Counted from the stretch's first letter, positions 9,246 through 18,167 are shown. The stretch: DNA of 64,000 nt from Pseudomonas oryzihabitans NBRC 102199 (GCF_000730625.1 NZ_BBIT01000019.1:124001-188000); one strand, 5' to 3'. Numbers and translations: made by a program. The notes: generated by a model from the sequence alone, not told the origin.

Positions 9246-9428
9246 ATGCGAACCCAATTGACCCGCTCGATCACCCTGTTCGATAGCGCCATCGATCAGT
9301 CCGCCACGGCAGGCTCGCCGCCGCCCGTGTGCCACAGGCGCACCGCGCAACGCTGGACCCGGGCCCTGCTGTTCGGCACTTCGCTGGCCTTCGCCCTCTG
9401 CGCGCCGCTGCTGCGGCATCTGCACTGA
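9246..9428 (+). CDS. Small hypothetical protein with C-terminal hydrophobic segment
   Basis: 60 residues starting MRTQLTRSITL, with a basic middle (CHRRTAQRW) and one hydrophobic stretch near residues 39-55 (ALLFGTSLAFALCAPLL). An AGAGGT ribosome site lies 6-7 bases before this ATG, better than an in-frame start at 9222. Function unknown. The tRNA-side hairpin at 9487-9503 could also end its transcript. Confidence 0.5.
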   Translation: MRTQLTRSITLFDSAIDQSATAGSPPPVCHRRTAQRWTRALLFGTSLAFALCAPLLRHLH

Positions 9429-9480
9429 GGTCCGGCGCCGGCGCTTGCGATCCTCTGGCCGCCCGCTAAATCGCGGGCAC

Positions 9481-9503
9481 AAAAAAACCGGCACTGGGCC
9501 GGT
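9481..9503 (-). terminator. Rho-independent terminator of the tRNA operon
   Basis: On the minus strand the stem ACCGGC/GCCGGT (9503-9498 with 9492-9487) encloses a 5-base loop and is followed by seven T. On the + strand the same hairpin is followed by CTTTT, so it may work in both directions. Confidence 0.85.
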
Positions 9504-9523
9504 CTTTTGCTGTGCATCTTGAT

Positions 9524-9608
9524 TGGTGCGGACGGAGAGACTCGAACTCTCACACCTTGCGGCGCCAGAACCTAAATCTGGTGTGTCTACCAATTCCACC
9601 ACGTCCGC
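9524..9608 (-). tRNA. tRNA-Leu (anticodon UAG)
   Basis: 85 nt including encoded CCA. The acceptor GCGGACG pairs with CGTCCGC, the anticodon loop TTTAGGT gives UAG, a long variable arm marks a class II tRNA, and the T arm has GAGTTCGAGTCTC. Last gene of the leftward three-tRNA operon. Confidence 0.95.
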
Positions 9609-9659
9609 GAGACGCTTGAAACACGAACGCCAGACACAAGGTCTGGCGTTCGCTAAATA

Positions 9660-9736
9660 TGGGGTGGACGATGGGAATCGAACCCACGACACCAGGAGCC
9701 ACAATCCTGTGCTCTACCAACTGAGCTACGCCCACC
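9660..9736 (-). tRNA. tRNA-His (anticodon GUG)
   Basis: 77 nt including CCA. The extra 5' G of tRNA-His is present opposite C73 (G before GTGGGCG; CGTCCAC then C and CCA). The anticodon loop ATTGTGG gives GUG. Middle gene of the operon. Confidence 0.95.
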
Positions 9737-9770
9737 ATATCTTACCTGCTTGCCGTCGCCGAACCGCCAA

Positions 9771-9847
9771 TGGCGCGCCCGGCAGGACTCGAACCTGCGA
9801 CCATCCGCTTAGAAGGCGGATGCTCTATCCAGCTGAGCTACGGGCGC
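9771..9847 (-). tRNA. tRNA-Arg (anticodon UCU)
   Basis: 77 nt including encoded CCA. The acceptor GCGCCCG pairs with CGGGCGC, the anticodon loop TTCTAAG gives UCU, and the T arm is CAGGTTCGAGTCCTG. First gene of the operon, nearest the promoter. Confidence 0.95.
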
Positions 9848-9943
9848 CTGTTACGGCAGCTGCCCTAGCAGAGACTTCCTTGGTGAGAAGCCTCTTGCCT
9901 GGCCCTTGTCAGTGACTTGGGCTGTGCTCGGCAAGCGGGGCGA

Positions 9944-9972
9944 ATGTTATAAAGCTCGCGCAGGTCCGTCAA
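9944..9972 (-). promoter_or_regulatory. Sigma-70 promoter of the tRNA operon
   Basis: Minus strand: TTGACG (9972-9967), a 17-base spacer, then TAACAT (9949-9944). A G+C-rich discriminator (TCGCCCCGC) follows, typical of stable-RNA promoters under stringent control. Confidence 0.75.
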
Positions 9973-10094
9973 CTAATTTTTTAAAAATTTTTAAGCAGAA
10001 GAATGAGTTAGCCGCCGCAGAGGCTTCTCTGTTGCGAGCGGGCCCGTCCATGCGAAAATAGCCGACCCTTTTCCGTCACCACCAGAAATCGCCC
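9973..10094 (+). promoter_or_regulatory. folD upstream region
   Basis: The short stretch between the divergent tRNA promoter and folD begins with an A+T-rich run (TTTTTTAAAAATTTTT) that may act as an UP element for the tRNA promoter. A candidate folD promoter is TTGCGA (10032-10037), 17 bases, then AAAATA (10055-10060). No strong ribosome site precedes the folD ATG. Confidence 0.4.
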
Positions 10095-10949
10095 ATGACC
10101 GCCCAACTGATCGACGGCAAGTCCATTGCCGCCCGCCTGCGCCAGGATATTGCCCAGCGAGTCTCTCAACGTCGTAGCGCCGGACTGCGCGCCCCTGGCC
10201 TCGCCGTCATCCTGGTCGGCGACGATCCCGCCTCGCGCGTCTATGTGGCGCACAAGCGCAAGGACTGCGAAGAGGTCGGTTTCGACTCCTATGCCCATGA
10301 CCTGCCGGCCACTACCAGCCAGGCCGAGCTGGAAGCCCTGATCGATCGTCTGAATGACGACACCGGCGTCGACGGCATCCTGCTGCAACTGCCCCTCCCC
10401 GCCCACCTGGACGCCACCGGGTTGCTGGAGCGCATCCGCACCGACAAGGACGTGGACGGCTTCCACCCCTACAATTTGGGCCGGCTGGCGCAGCGCAATC
10501 CCCAGCTGCGCCCCTGCACGCCCAAGGGCATCATGACCCTGCTGCACAGCACCGGCGTCGACCTCTATGGTCTGGATGCGGTGGTCGTCGGCGCCTCCAA
10601 TATCGTCGGCCGCCCCATGGCGCTGGAATTGCTGCTGGCCGGCTGCACCACCACCGTGACCCACAGGTTCACCCGCTCCCTCGAGCACCATGTCAGCCAG
10701 GCCGACCTGGTGGTGGTTGCCGTGGGCAAGCCCGGACTGGTCAAGGGTGAATGGATCAAGCCCGGCGCCATCGTCATCGACGTCGGCATCAATCGTCAGG
10801 CCGATGGCCGCCTGGTCGGCGACGTCGAATACGAAAGCGCCTGCGCACGCGCCAGCTGGATCACCCCGGTCCCGGGTGGCGTCGGCCCCATGACGCGGGC
10901 CTGCCTGCTGGAGAACACGCTGTACGCGGCCGAGCAGCTGCACAGCTAG
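10095..10949 (+). CDS. folD: Bifunctional methylenetetrahydrofolate dehydrogenase/cyclohydrolase FolD
   Basis: 284 residues, the normal FolD length. It interconverts 5,10-methylene-, 5,10-methenyl- and 10-formyl-tetrahydrofolate with NADP, supplying one-carbon units for purines and formyl-Met-tRNA. Visible motifs: catalytic-lysine helix [14 protein letters not shown] (~50-63), [15 protein letters not shown] (~117-131), PCTPKGI (~139-145), nucleotide-binding [11 protein letters not shown] (~161-171) and [10 protein letters not shown] (~259-268). It is transcribed alone, divergent from the tRNA operon, and ends at a strong bidirectional hairpin. Confidence 0.97.
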   Translation: MTAQLIDGKSIAARLRQDIAQRVSQRRSAGLRAPGLAVILVGDDPASRVYVAHKRKDCEEVGFDSYAHDLPATTSQAELEALIDRLNDDTGVDGILLQLPLPAHLDATGLLERIRTDKDVDGFHPYNLGRLAQRNPQLRPCTPKGIMTLLHSTGVDLYGLDAVVVGASNIVGRPMALELLLAGCTTTVTHRFTRSLEHHVSQADLVVVAVGKPGLVKGEWIKPGAIVIDVGINRQADGRLVGDVEYESACARASWITPVPGGVGPMTRACLLENTLYAAEQLHS

Positions 10950-10952
10950 CAA

Positions 10953-10974
10953 AACGGGCCCCGCGGGGCCCGTT
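10953..10974. terminator. Bidirectional terminator between folD and the binding-protein gene
   Basis: A perfect 10-bp inverted repeat (AACGGGCCCC / GGGGCCCGTT, 2-base loop). It has AAAA on its left side and TTCTT on its right, so it can serve both convergent genes. Confidence 0.85.
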
Positions 10975-10991
10975 CTTCATTCGGCCAACCC

Positions 10992-11843
10992 TCAGGGCAG
11001 CCAGGACTTCACGCGATCCGGATGGGCAGCGATCCAGGCCTTGGCGGCCTCTTCCGGCTTCTTGCCCTCTTCCACGGCCAGCATCACCTCGTTCACCTCA
11101 CCCGGCTGCCAGGCGAATTTCTTTAGGAAATCCCAGACCGGCTTGGCCTTGGCTTCCAGGGCCGGGTTGGCCACGGTGTCCACATGCTCGGAGCCACCGA
11201 ACACGCCCTTGGGATCTTCGAGGAACTTGAGCTTCCACTTGGCGAACATCCAGTGCGGTACCCAGCCCGTCACCACGACCGGCTTCTGGTCCTTTTCCGC
11301 CCGGGTCAGCTCGGCGATCATGCCGCTGCCCGAACTGGCCACCAGCTTGTAGTCCAGGCCGTAGTCCTTGATCGCCTGGTCGGCCTTGAGCATGACCCCG
11401 GCACCGGCGTCGATACCGACGATCCGGCCGCCGAAGTCGGCCTTCTGCGCCTGCAGATCGGCGATGCTGTTGGCCTTGACGTACTCCGGCACGATCAGAC
11501 CGATCTTGGCATCGGGGGTATTGACGTTCAGATCGACCACCTGGTCCTTCATCTTCTCGTAGTAGGCGCCGTGAGTGACCGGCAACCAGGCGGAGAGCAT
11601 GGCGTCGAGCTTGCCGCGCGCGACCCCCTGCCACATGATGCCGGCGGCGACCGGCATGAGCTTGACCTCATAGCCCAGATTCTGGCGGATCACTTCAGCT
11701 GCGGTATGGGTCGTGGCCACGCTATCGGCCCAGCCATCGACATAGCCGATGGTGATTTCCGGCTTGGCCGCCTGGGCCAGGCTCATGGCCGAGGTCAGCG
11801 CAACACCGAGTCCTATTCCCAACAGTTTCTTCACCATGCTCAT
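10992..11843 (-). CDS. Glycine betaine/choline-type ABC transporter substrate-binding protein (orphan)
   Basis: 283 residues with a Sec signal peptide (about 1-25, cleavage near AQAA|KP). The mature part is an OpuAC/ProX-type protein. Tryptophans in VDGWADS, GIMWQGV, SAWLPVTH and VTGWVPHWMFAKWK could form the aromatic cage for a quaternary ammonium, and DAGAGVML is a family loop. An AGAGGA ribosome site precedes the start. No permease or ATPase gene is next to it, so it probably delivers ligand to a core transporter encoded elsewhere, as known for Pseudomonas betaine/choline/carnitine orphan binding proteins. The exact ligand (betaine, choline, carnitine, proline) is undetermined. Confidence 0.87.
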   Translation of the reverse strand: MSMVKKLLGIGLGVALTSAMSLAQAAKPEITIGYVDGWADSVATTHTAAEVIRQNLGYEVKLMPVAAGIMWQGVARGKLDAMLSAWLPVTHGAYYEKMKDQVVDLNVNTPDAKIGLIVPEYVKANSIADLQAQKADFGGRIVGIDAGAGVMLKADQAIKDYGLDYKLVASSGSGMIAELTRAEKDQKPVVVTGWVPHWMFAKWKLKFLEDPKGVFGGSEHVDTVANPALEAKAKPVWDFLKKFAWQPGEVNEVMLAVEEGKKPEEAAKAWIAAHPDRVKSWLP

Positions 11844-12106
11844 GCAGCAGTCCTCTCGCTATGGAAGTCGGGCGGTTGCCCCACCCCCATCATTCGGGCA
11901 ATGCAAGATGGCCACTACCGCCTGGACGACGCATAACGACCGGTTAGCGACAAGAGCTGCACTTTTCGCGACATCCGATGTCGCTTGACGCAGCCCGTCG
12001 ACCGCTCTGTAATCGACGCCTCGCAGTAACCTTCGCTTGCCGATGCAACCTATCGGCGAGTCGTTGTCTTACCTACGCTCTCAAGCCCTCTGAAAGGACT
12101 CTGTCC

Positions 12107-13417
12107 ATGCGTCTTCCGTTGCGCGTCGCCGCCCTGCTGGGCGCGCTGTTTTCCGGCCTCTGGGGTACCGCGCACGCGGCCGCCGAAGTGGATGCCGCCA
12201 CCTATGGCTATCCACTGGTCAATCCTTTCGAAGCCACCATCGTCACCACGCCGGAAAAATTCCGCCCCGAGCTGCCGCCCGAAAGCACCATCGACCAGGA
12301 TGACTACAGTCTCAACCTGCGTCCGGAGCGGGAATACCAGCTGCCCGGCAACTTCTGGCCGGTGAAGAAATTCCACTACCGCCTCGCCCGCCAGGACCAT
12401 CCGGCGCCGCTGATCTTCCTGATCGCCGGCACCGGGGCCAACTACTCTTCCAGCACCCAGGAATACCTCAAGCGGCTGTATTACGCGGCCGGCTACCACG
12501 TGGTGCAGCTGTCCTCGCCCACCAGCTGGGACTTCATGGTGTCGGTGTCGCGCACCGCCACCCCGGGCTACACCCCGCACGATGCCGAGGACCTCTATCG
12601 GGCCATGCAGGCGGTGCGCGCCCAGCATCCCAAGCTGCCCGTCACCGACTACTACCTGACCGGCTACAGCCTAGGCGGCCTGGACGCCGCCTTCGTCTCC
12701 TACTTGGACGAAAGCCAGCGCAGCTTCAATTTCAAGAAGGTGCTGATGGTCAATCCGCCGGTCAATCTGCTTACCTCGGTACGCAACCTGGATCGCCTGG
12801 TGCAGACCGAGGTGAAGGGCGTCACCAACAACCGCACCTTCTACGAGCTGATCCTGTCCAAGCTGACCCGCTACTTCCAGGAAAAGGGCTACGTCGACTT
12901 CAACGACGCCGTGGTGCGCGACTTCCAGCGCTCGCCGGAGCGGCTGAGCAACGAAGAACTGGCCATGCTGATCGGATCGTCCTTCCGCTTCTCGGCAGCC
13001 GACATCGCCTTTACCTCCGACCTGATCAACCGTCGCGGCCTGATCACCCCGCCGACCTACCCGATCAGCGAGGGCACCAGCCTGACGCGCTTCTTCGCCC
13101 GTTCGCTGCAGTGCGATTTCGACTGCTACATGACCGAGCAGGTGATGCCGTTCTGGCAAAAGAACTTCAAGGGGCAGAACCTCGACGATCTGGCGCGCAA
13201 GTCCAGCCTCACCGCGCTGGAGGACTATCTGAAGAGCAGCCCGAAGATCGGCGTCATGCACAATGCCGACGACATCATCCTCGGCCCGGGCGACCTCGGT
13301 TTCCTGCGCAAGACCTTTGGCGATCGCTTGACCGTCTATCCCCACGGCGGCCATTGCGGCAATCTCAACTACCGCGTCAACGCGAACGCCATGCTGGAGT
13401 TCTTCGCCCGTGGTTAA
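12107..13417 (+). CDS. Secreted alpha/beta-hydrolase-fold protein
   Basis: 436 residues with a signal peptide (MRLPLRVAALLGALFSGLWG, cleavage near AHAA). A hydrolase triad is visible: nucleophile in GYSLGG (~187-192), likely Asp in HNADDIILG and His in PHGGHCGN near the end. LIAGTGANYSSS could form the oxyanion-hole loop. A start 43 codons upstream is less likely: AAAGGA sits before the ATG at 12107 and only this start gives a signal peptide. Substrate unknown, perhaps a lipid or ester. It overlaps the MlaA gene by 8 bases, implying a joint envelope role. Confidence 0.8.
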   Translation: MRLPLRVAALLGALFSGLWGTAHAAAEVDAATYGYPLVNPFEATIVTTPEKFRPELPPESTIDQDDYSLNLRPEREYQLPGNFWPVKKFHYRLARQDHPAPLIFLIAGTGANYSSSTQEYLKRLYYAAGYHVVQLSSPTSWDFMVSVSRTATPGYTPHDAEDLYRAMQAVRAQHPKLPVTDYYLTGYSLGGLDAAFVSYLDESQRSFNFKKVLMVNPPVNLLTSVRNLDRLVQTEVKGVTNNRTFYELILSKLTRYFQEKGYVDFNDAVVRDFQRSPERLSNEELAMLIGSSFRFSAADIAFTSDLINRRGLITPPTYPISEGTSLTRFFARSLQCDFDCYMTEQVMPFWQKNFKGQNLDDLARKSSLTALEDYLKSSPKIGVMHNADDIILGPGDLGFLRKTFGDRLTVYPHGGHCGNLNYRVNANAMLEFFARG

Positions 13418-14231
13418 GTCCCTGCTCGCTCTTCTCCTGATGGCCAGTGCCTCGGTATTCGCTGCCGAATCGAGCCCGCCGCCCTCCTCCTCCCTGACCA
13501 TCGGCTCGGACACCATGCCGGCCGCGCCCGTGGGCGCCGACGGCTTCAGCAATCCGCTGTCGACCCTCAAGTACAACCCGGGGCTGGACCAGCGCGAATT
13601 CGAACGGGCGTCACTGGTGGCGCTGGACGTCTACGACCCCTTCGAATCCTGGAACCGCCACGTCTACCACTTCAACTATCGGCTGGACGAGTGGGTCCTG
13701 CTGCCGGTGGTCAATGGCTATCGCTATATCACCCCGCGCTTCGTCCGCTCGGGCGTGAGCAACTTCTTCAGCAACCTGGGCGACGTCAACAACCTGCTCA
13801 ACAGCCTGCTGCAGTTCAAGGGCCGCCGCGCCCTGGACACCACCGGCCGGCTGCTGCTCAACACCACCGTGGGGGTGTTCGGCCTGTGGGATCCGGCGAC
13901 CCGCGTCGGGCTGATCAAGCAGCCGGAAGACTTCGGCCAGACCCTGGGCTTCTATGGCGTGGGTGACGGCCCCTTCCTGATGCTGCCGATCCTCGGCCCG
14001 TCCAACCTGCGCGACACCGGTGGCCTGGCGGTGGACTTCGCCGCCGAGGCGCAGATCAACTTCCTCAACGTCAGCGACGAGAGCAGTCGTCATCCGGAGA
14101 TCATGGTGCTGCGCGGCATCAACCTCAGGTACGTGACCGACATGAGATACGGCCAGCTCAACTCGCCCTTCGAGTACGAGAAGATCCGCTACTTCTACAC
14201 CAAGGCGCGGGAACTGCAGATCGCCGAATAA
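13410..14231 (+). CDS. mlaA: MlaA/VacJ family outer-membrane lipid asymmetry protein
   Basis: 273 residues. MlaA extracts misplaced phospholipids from the outer leaflet of the outer membrane and passes them to the Mla pathway. Family blocks are clear: DPFESWNRHVYHFN (~75-88), the NFFSNLGDVNNLLNSLLQ helices, TTGRLLLNTTVGVFGLWD, and EDFGQTLGFYGVGDGPFLMLP. It starts at a GTG inside the end of the hydrolase gene. The N-terminus (MVKSLLALLLMASASVFAAES) is a signal peptide without the usual lipobox cysteine, so this copy looks like a non-lipidated secreted form. The remaining Mla genes are not in the window. Confidence 0.9.
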   Translation: MVKSLLALLLMASASVFAAESSPPPSSSLTIGSDTMPAAPVGADGFSNPLSTLKYNPGLDQREFERASLVALDVYDPFESWNRHVYHFNYRLDEWVLLPVVNGYRYITPRFVRSGVSNFFSNLGDVNNLLNSLLQFKGRRALDTTGRLLLNTTVGVFGLWDPATRVGLIKQPEDFGQTLGFYGVGDGPFLMLPILGPSNLRDTGGLAVDFAAEAQINFLNVSDESSRHPEIMVLRGINLRYVTDMRYGQLNSPFEYEKIRYFYTKARELQIAE

Positions 14232-14234
14232 GGC

Positions 14235-15371
14235 CTAGGCGCCGGCGAGAAAGGCCCGCAGCTCCGGTAGGCGGGCCTGGGCATCGGCCCGTCCCAGCGC
14301 CATGAGTTCCTGGCAATAGGCCGCCTCGAACAGCAGATAGCTGAGCAGTGCACTGCCCGAAGGCCGGTTCACCCCGACGCCGCGCAGCAACTGCCGCAAG
14401 GCCGGCGGCAGGCGCTTGCGATGGTGGGTGGCGATATCCGCCAGCGGCTGGCTGGGCGAGATCACCAGCATCTCCACGGGACGGCAGAACCGTCCGCTGA
14501 CCGGATCCCCCGCGGGCAGCGCACTGCTCAGCAGATTGAGACGCCGCAGGGTTTCGGTGTCGCTGTCCAGGGCATCGACGAAGGTGCTGTTGAGCAGGTG
14601 GCCGCCGATCTGCGCCACCGTCGGCGGCCGACCCTGCAGGCCGTGCTCGTGCCCCCCGGGCGCGCCGAGCCCTATGACCAGGATGCGATCCGCCCCCAGA
14701 TGCAGCGCCGGACTGATGGGCGCCGTCTGCCGCACCGAGCCATCGCCCAGGTATTCACGCCCCACCTTCACCGGCGGAAAGAACAGCGGAATGGCCGTGC
14801 TGGCGAGCAGGTGGTCGACCGCCAGCCGCGCCGGAACCCCGACGCGCCGATGGCGAAACCAGGGATCCAGGGCGCCATGACTCTGATAGAAGGTCATCGC
14901 CTGGCCCGAGGCGTAACCGAACGCCGTGACTGCCACGGCGCGCAGGGCGCGCTGGCGCAAGGCGGCGGTGATGCCGGAGAAATCCAGCTCGCGGCTGAGC
15001 AGGGCCCGCAGCGGGGCGTTGTCGAGCAGGGCCAGGGGCTCCTGGCGCCAGGCGCCGAACAGCGTCTGCAGCCCGAAACGCGCGGCCTGGCGGGTCGCCC
15101 CCGCCCAGTCGCTGCGATAGATCATCGCCGTGTTCAGCCCTGCCCAGACCGCCGCCAGGCGATCCACCGCGCGGCCGAAATCCAGGGCGCCACAGCCCAG
15201 CACGGCGGCGTTCAGCGCCCCCGCCGAGGTACCGACGAGAATCGGAAAGGGATTGTCGGAACGGACCGCCAGGGTGTCCGCGACCACCTGCAGCACCCCG
15301 ACCTGATAGGCGGCCCGCGCGCCACCGCCGGCCAGAATCAGCCCCGTGCGCCCTTCGCCGCCCAGACTCAT
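14235..15371 (-). CDS. Patatin-like phospholipase family protein
   Basis: 378 residues. Features of the Ser-Asp dyad lipase family: oxyanion loop GGGARAAYQVGVLQ (~15-28), nucleophile GTSAG (~48-52) and catalytic Asp in LGDGSVRQ (~210). RssA-like bacterial members are cytoplasmic or membrane-associated lipid hydrolases. The start ATG directly abuts the TAG stop of the upstream acyltransferase gene, so the two are co-transcribed and probably translationally coupled. It converges with mlaA, leaving 3 bases between stops. Confidence 0.87.
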   Translation of the reverse strand: MSLGGEGRTGLILAGGGARAAYQVGVLQVVADTLAVRSDNPFPILVGTSAGALNAAVLGCGALDFGRAVDRLAAVWAGLNTAMIYRSDWAGATRQAARFGLQTLFGAWRQEPLALLDNAPLRALLSRELDFSGITAALRQRALRAVAVTAFGYASGQAMTFYQSHGALDPWFRHRRVGVPARLAVDHLLASTAIPLFFPPVKVGREYLGDGSVRQTAPISPALHLGADRILVIGLGAPGGHEHGLQGRPPTVAQIGGHLLNSTFVDALDSDTETLRRLNLLSSALPAGDPVSGRFCRPVEMLVISPSQPLADIATHHRKRLPPALRQLLRGVGVNRPSGSALLSYLLFEAAYCQELMALGRADAQARLPELRAFLAGA

Positions 15372-16307
15372 CTAGCGTTTCTTCTTCGGATAGAGCTTGG
15401 GCTCACCGGCCGGGCGGGTCTTGAAGCGCCGGTGGGCCCAGAGGTACTGCTCGGGCAACTGGCTGACGCAACGCTCCACCCACTGGTTGATGCGCAGGCA
15501 GTCGGCTTCCTCGCTGTCGCCAGGGAAGTCGGCCAGCGGCGGATGGACCACCAGGCGATAACCCGAACCATCCGCCAGGCGTTCCTGGGTGAAGGGCAGC
15601 ACCCTGGCCCGCCCCAGACGGGCGAACTTGGTGGTGGCCGTCACCGTCGCCGCCTGGATGCCGAACAGCGGCACGAAGAGGCTCTGCTTGGCGCCGTAGT
15701 CCTGATCCGGCGCGTACCAGATGGCACGACCGGCGCGCAGCACCTTGAGCATGGCGCGCACGTCCTCGCGCTCGATGGCGGTGGCGTCCAGGTTGTGGCG
15801 CTCGCGACCACGGCGCTGGATGAAGTCGAACACCGGATTCTTGTGCTGGCGGTACATGCCATCGATGGTGTGCCGCTGACCGAGCAGCGCCGCACCGATT
15901 TCCAGGGTGGTGAAATGCAGCGCCATGAGGATCACGCCCTGCCCGTCGCGCTGGGCGGCCTGCAGGTGCTCGAGGCCTTCGATGTGGGCCAGCCGGGCCA
16001 GGCGCTGCCGCGGCCACCACCAGCTCATGGCCATCTCCAGCAGGGCCATGGCGCTGCTGGCGAAGTTGCGCCTGAGCAACAGGTCACGCGCCTGTTCGTC
16101 GAGCTGGGGAAAGCAGAGTTCCAGATTGCGGCGGGCGATGGCTCGGCGCTGCCCGGCGACGTGATAGAAGATCCAGCCGAGTCCCCGGGCCAGACGCAGC
16201 AGCACGGCGTAGGGCAGTTGCACCACCAGCCAGAGCAGACCGAGCCCCAGCCAGAGCGGCCAATAACGTGGATTGAGAAAGGCGAGGCGGAAAGACGGCC
16301 GCTCCAT
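15372..16307 (-). CDS. Lipid A biosynthesis lauroyl acyltransferase (LpxL/HtrB family)
   Basis: 311 residues. An N-terminal hydrophobic anchor (PLWLGLGLLWLVVQLPYAVLL, first part) is followed by the LPLAT fold with the acyltransferase motif HFTTLE (H-x4-E, ~125-130), RQHKNPVFDFIQRRGRER and YAPDQDYG. It adds a secondary acyl chain to Kdo2-lipid A at the inner membrane. The ATG at 16307 has AGGAG upstream; longer in-frame extensions lack that support. Divergent from minC, as for the acyltransferase next to min genes in PAO1 from memory. The chain length used cannot be read from sequence. Confidence 0.9.
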   Translation of the reverse strand: MERPSFRLAFLNPRYWPLWLGLGLLWLVVQLPYAVLLRLARGLGWIFYHVAGQRRAIARRNLELCFPQLDEQARDLLLRRNFASSAMALLEMAMSWWWPRQRLARLAHIEGLEHLQAAQRDGQGVILMALHFTTLEIGAALLGQRHTIDGMYRQHKNPVFDFIQRRGRERHNLDATAIEREDVRAMLKVLRAGRAIWYAPDQDYGAKQSLFVPLFGIQAATVTATTKFARLGRARVLPFTQERLADGSGYRLVVHPPLADFPGDSEEADCLRINQWVERCVSQLPEQYLWAHRRFKTRPAGEPKLYPKKKR

Positions 16308-16458
16308 CGGAACTCCTGCATGAAAAAGTCGCGCCATTCTACAGGCCTCGCGCAGATTTCCCGTAGCCTTCACAGTCACGGCCCCCCGCACCCGGTGAGG
16401 GTTGCGACACGCGGGGCATCCCGCTATAAGTCCCGCCATCCAAGCACAAGTACCCACC

Positions 16459-17214
16459 ATGACCGCAGCCGATCCTTCCGAAAGCGACTCCGTCTTCCAG
16501 CTCAAGGGCAACATGCTCGCCGTGACCGTGCTGGAGCTTCTCCGCAACGACCTGGGGCGCCTGGACCGGCAACTGGCCCAGAAGGTCGCCCAGGCCCCCA
16601 ACTTCTTCCAGGAAACGCCGCTGGTGCTGGGCCTGGACAAGCTCGCCGAGGATGCCGGCCCGCTCGACCTGGGCGCCCTCCTCGATCTCTGCCGCCGCCA
16701 CGGTCTGCGCACCCTGGCTCTGCGTGCCAGTCGCAGCGGGGACCTGGCCGCCGCCAACGACTACGACCTGCCGATCCTGCCGCCCAGCTCCGGCGGCCGC
16801 GAGCGCCAGGTCGAACCACGCGATCGCGAACCGGTGAAGCCGGCGGAACCGCCCAAACCGGTCGTACCGCCCGCCCCGCCGATCAATCCCACCAAGATCA
16901 TCACCGCACCGGTGCGCGGCGGCGTGCAGCTCTATGCCCCGGCCGGTGATCTGGTGGTGCTGGCACCGGTCAGCCCGGGCGCCGAACTGCTCGCCGACGG
17001 CAACATCCATGTCTATGGACCCATGCGCGGCCGCGCGCTGGCCGGCGTCAAAGGTGATACTAAAGCGCGGATTTTCTGCCAGCAGCTGACCGCGGAACTG
17101 CTTTCCATCGCCGGCCAGTACAAGGTCGCCGAAGACCTGCGACGCCATCCACAATGGGGCAATCCGGTGCAGGTCAGCCTGGTGGGAGATGTGTTGAACA
17201 TCACCCGTCTTTAA
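16459..17214 (+). CDS. minC: Septum site-determining protein MinC
   Basis: 251 residues. MinC inhibits FtsZ assembly away from mid-cell and is recruited by MinD. The N-terminal FtsZ-acting domain covers about 1-110. A proline-rich linker ([15 protein letters not shown]) leads to the C-terminal beta-helix (about 150-251) with the MinD-binding [17 protein letters not shown]. The ATG at 16459 fits the family length; an in-frame start at 16402 would add 19 residues. Ribosome site weak. minD follows after 134 bases. Confidence 0.95.
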   Translation: MTAADPSESDSVFQLKGNMLAVTVLELLRNDLGRLDRQLAQKVAQAPNFFQETPLVLGLDKLAEDAGPLDLGALLDLCRRHGLRTLALRASRSGDLAAANDYDLPILPPSSGGRERQVEPRDREPVKPAEPPKPVVPPAPPINPTKIITAPVRGGVQLYAPAGDLVVLAPVSPGAELLADGNIHVYGPMRGRALAGVKGDTKARIFCQQLTAELLSIAGQYKVAEDLRRHPQWGNPVQVSLVGDVLNITRL

Positions 17215-17348
17215 CGGATACTTCCGCGAATTTTTCGCACTTGGCGCCTAAGCCGCCAACGGCAACACGAAGCGCGACACTGCCTGCAATCTCGTCACCG
17301 AGGGCACCGAGTCGCTTCAGTTATTACTTTCGATCAAGGTGAATCAGT

Positions 17349-18167
17349 TTGGCCAAAGTACTCGTAGTCACCTCCGGCAAGGGCGGCGTCGGCAAGACCA
17401 CCAGCAGCGCCGCCATCGGTACCGGTCTCGCCCTGCGCGGCCACAAGACCGTCATCGTCGACTTCGACGTCGGCCTGCGTAACCTCGACCTGATCATGGG
17501 CTGCGAGCGCCGCGTGGTGTACGACTTCGTCAACGTGATCAACAACGAAGCCACCCTGAGCCAGGCCCTGATCAAGGACAAGCGTCTCGAGAACCTGTTC
17601 GTGCTGGCCGCCAGCCAGACCCGTGACAAGGACGCCCTGACCCAGGATGGCGTCGAGCGTGTGATCAATGAACTCAAGCAGACCTTCGATTTCATCGTCT
17701 GCGATTCCCCCGCCGGCATCGAGAAGGGCGCCCACCTGGCGATGTACTTCGCCGACGAGGCCATCGTGGTGACCAACCCCGAAGTCTCCTCGGTCCGCGA
17801 CTCCGACCGCATGCTCGGCCTGCTGGCCAGCAAGTCGCGGCGCGCGGAAAAGGGCGAGGAAGCCATCAAGGAACACCTGCTGCTGACCCGCTACAACCCC
17901 GAGCGCGTGACCAAGGGCGAAATGCTCGGCGTCGAGGACGTGGAAGAGATCCTGTCCATTCGCCTGTTGGGCGTGATCCCCGAATCCCAGGCGGTGCTCA
18001 AGGCGTCGAACCAGGGTATTCCGGTGATTCTCGACGAACAGAGCGACGCCGGTCAGGCCTACAGTGATACCGTGGAGCGACTGCTCGGCAAGGAAGTGGC
18101 CTATCGCTTCCTCGACGTGAAGAAGAAAGGCTTCCTGCAACGTCTGTTCGGGGGTGGTGGCGAATGA
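17349..18167 (+). CDS. minD: Septum site-determining ATPase MinD
   Basis: 272 residues, normal length. Deviant Walker [11 protein letters not shown] at residues ~9-18, Walker B-type [11 protein letters not shown], and the C-terminal amphipathic membrane-targeting helix ([11 protein letters not shown]). It binds ATP, dimerises on the membrane, recruits MinC and is stimulated by MinE. The start is TTG at 17349 with a good AAGGTGA ribosome site; the next residues AKVLVVTSG align with the usual MinD start. The stop overlaps the minE start (ATGA). Confidence 0.97.
   Translation: MAKVLVVTSGKGGVGKTTSSAAIGTGLALRGHKTVIVDFDVGLRNLDLIMGCERRVVYDFVNVINNEATLSQALIKDKRLENLFVLAASQTRDKDALTQDGVERVINELKQTFDFIVCDSPAGIEKGAHLAMYFADEAIVVTNPEVSSVRDSDRMLGLLASKSRRAEKGEEAIKEHLLLTRYNPERVTKGEMLGVEDVEEILSIRLLGVIPESQAVLKASNQGIPVILDEQSDAGQAYSDTVERLLGKEVAYRFLDVKKKGFLQRLFGGGGE

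Noticed and set aside
9524-9847. Integration site of a genomic island in the tRNA genes
   Set aside because: All three tRNAs are intact, no integrase or repeated tRNA 3' end is present, and flanking genes look like core genome.
14421-16949. 842-codon + strand frame across the patatin, LpxL and minC start region
   Set aside because: Covers clear genes on the other strand and an intergenic promoter; no recognisable domain.
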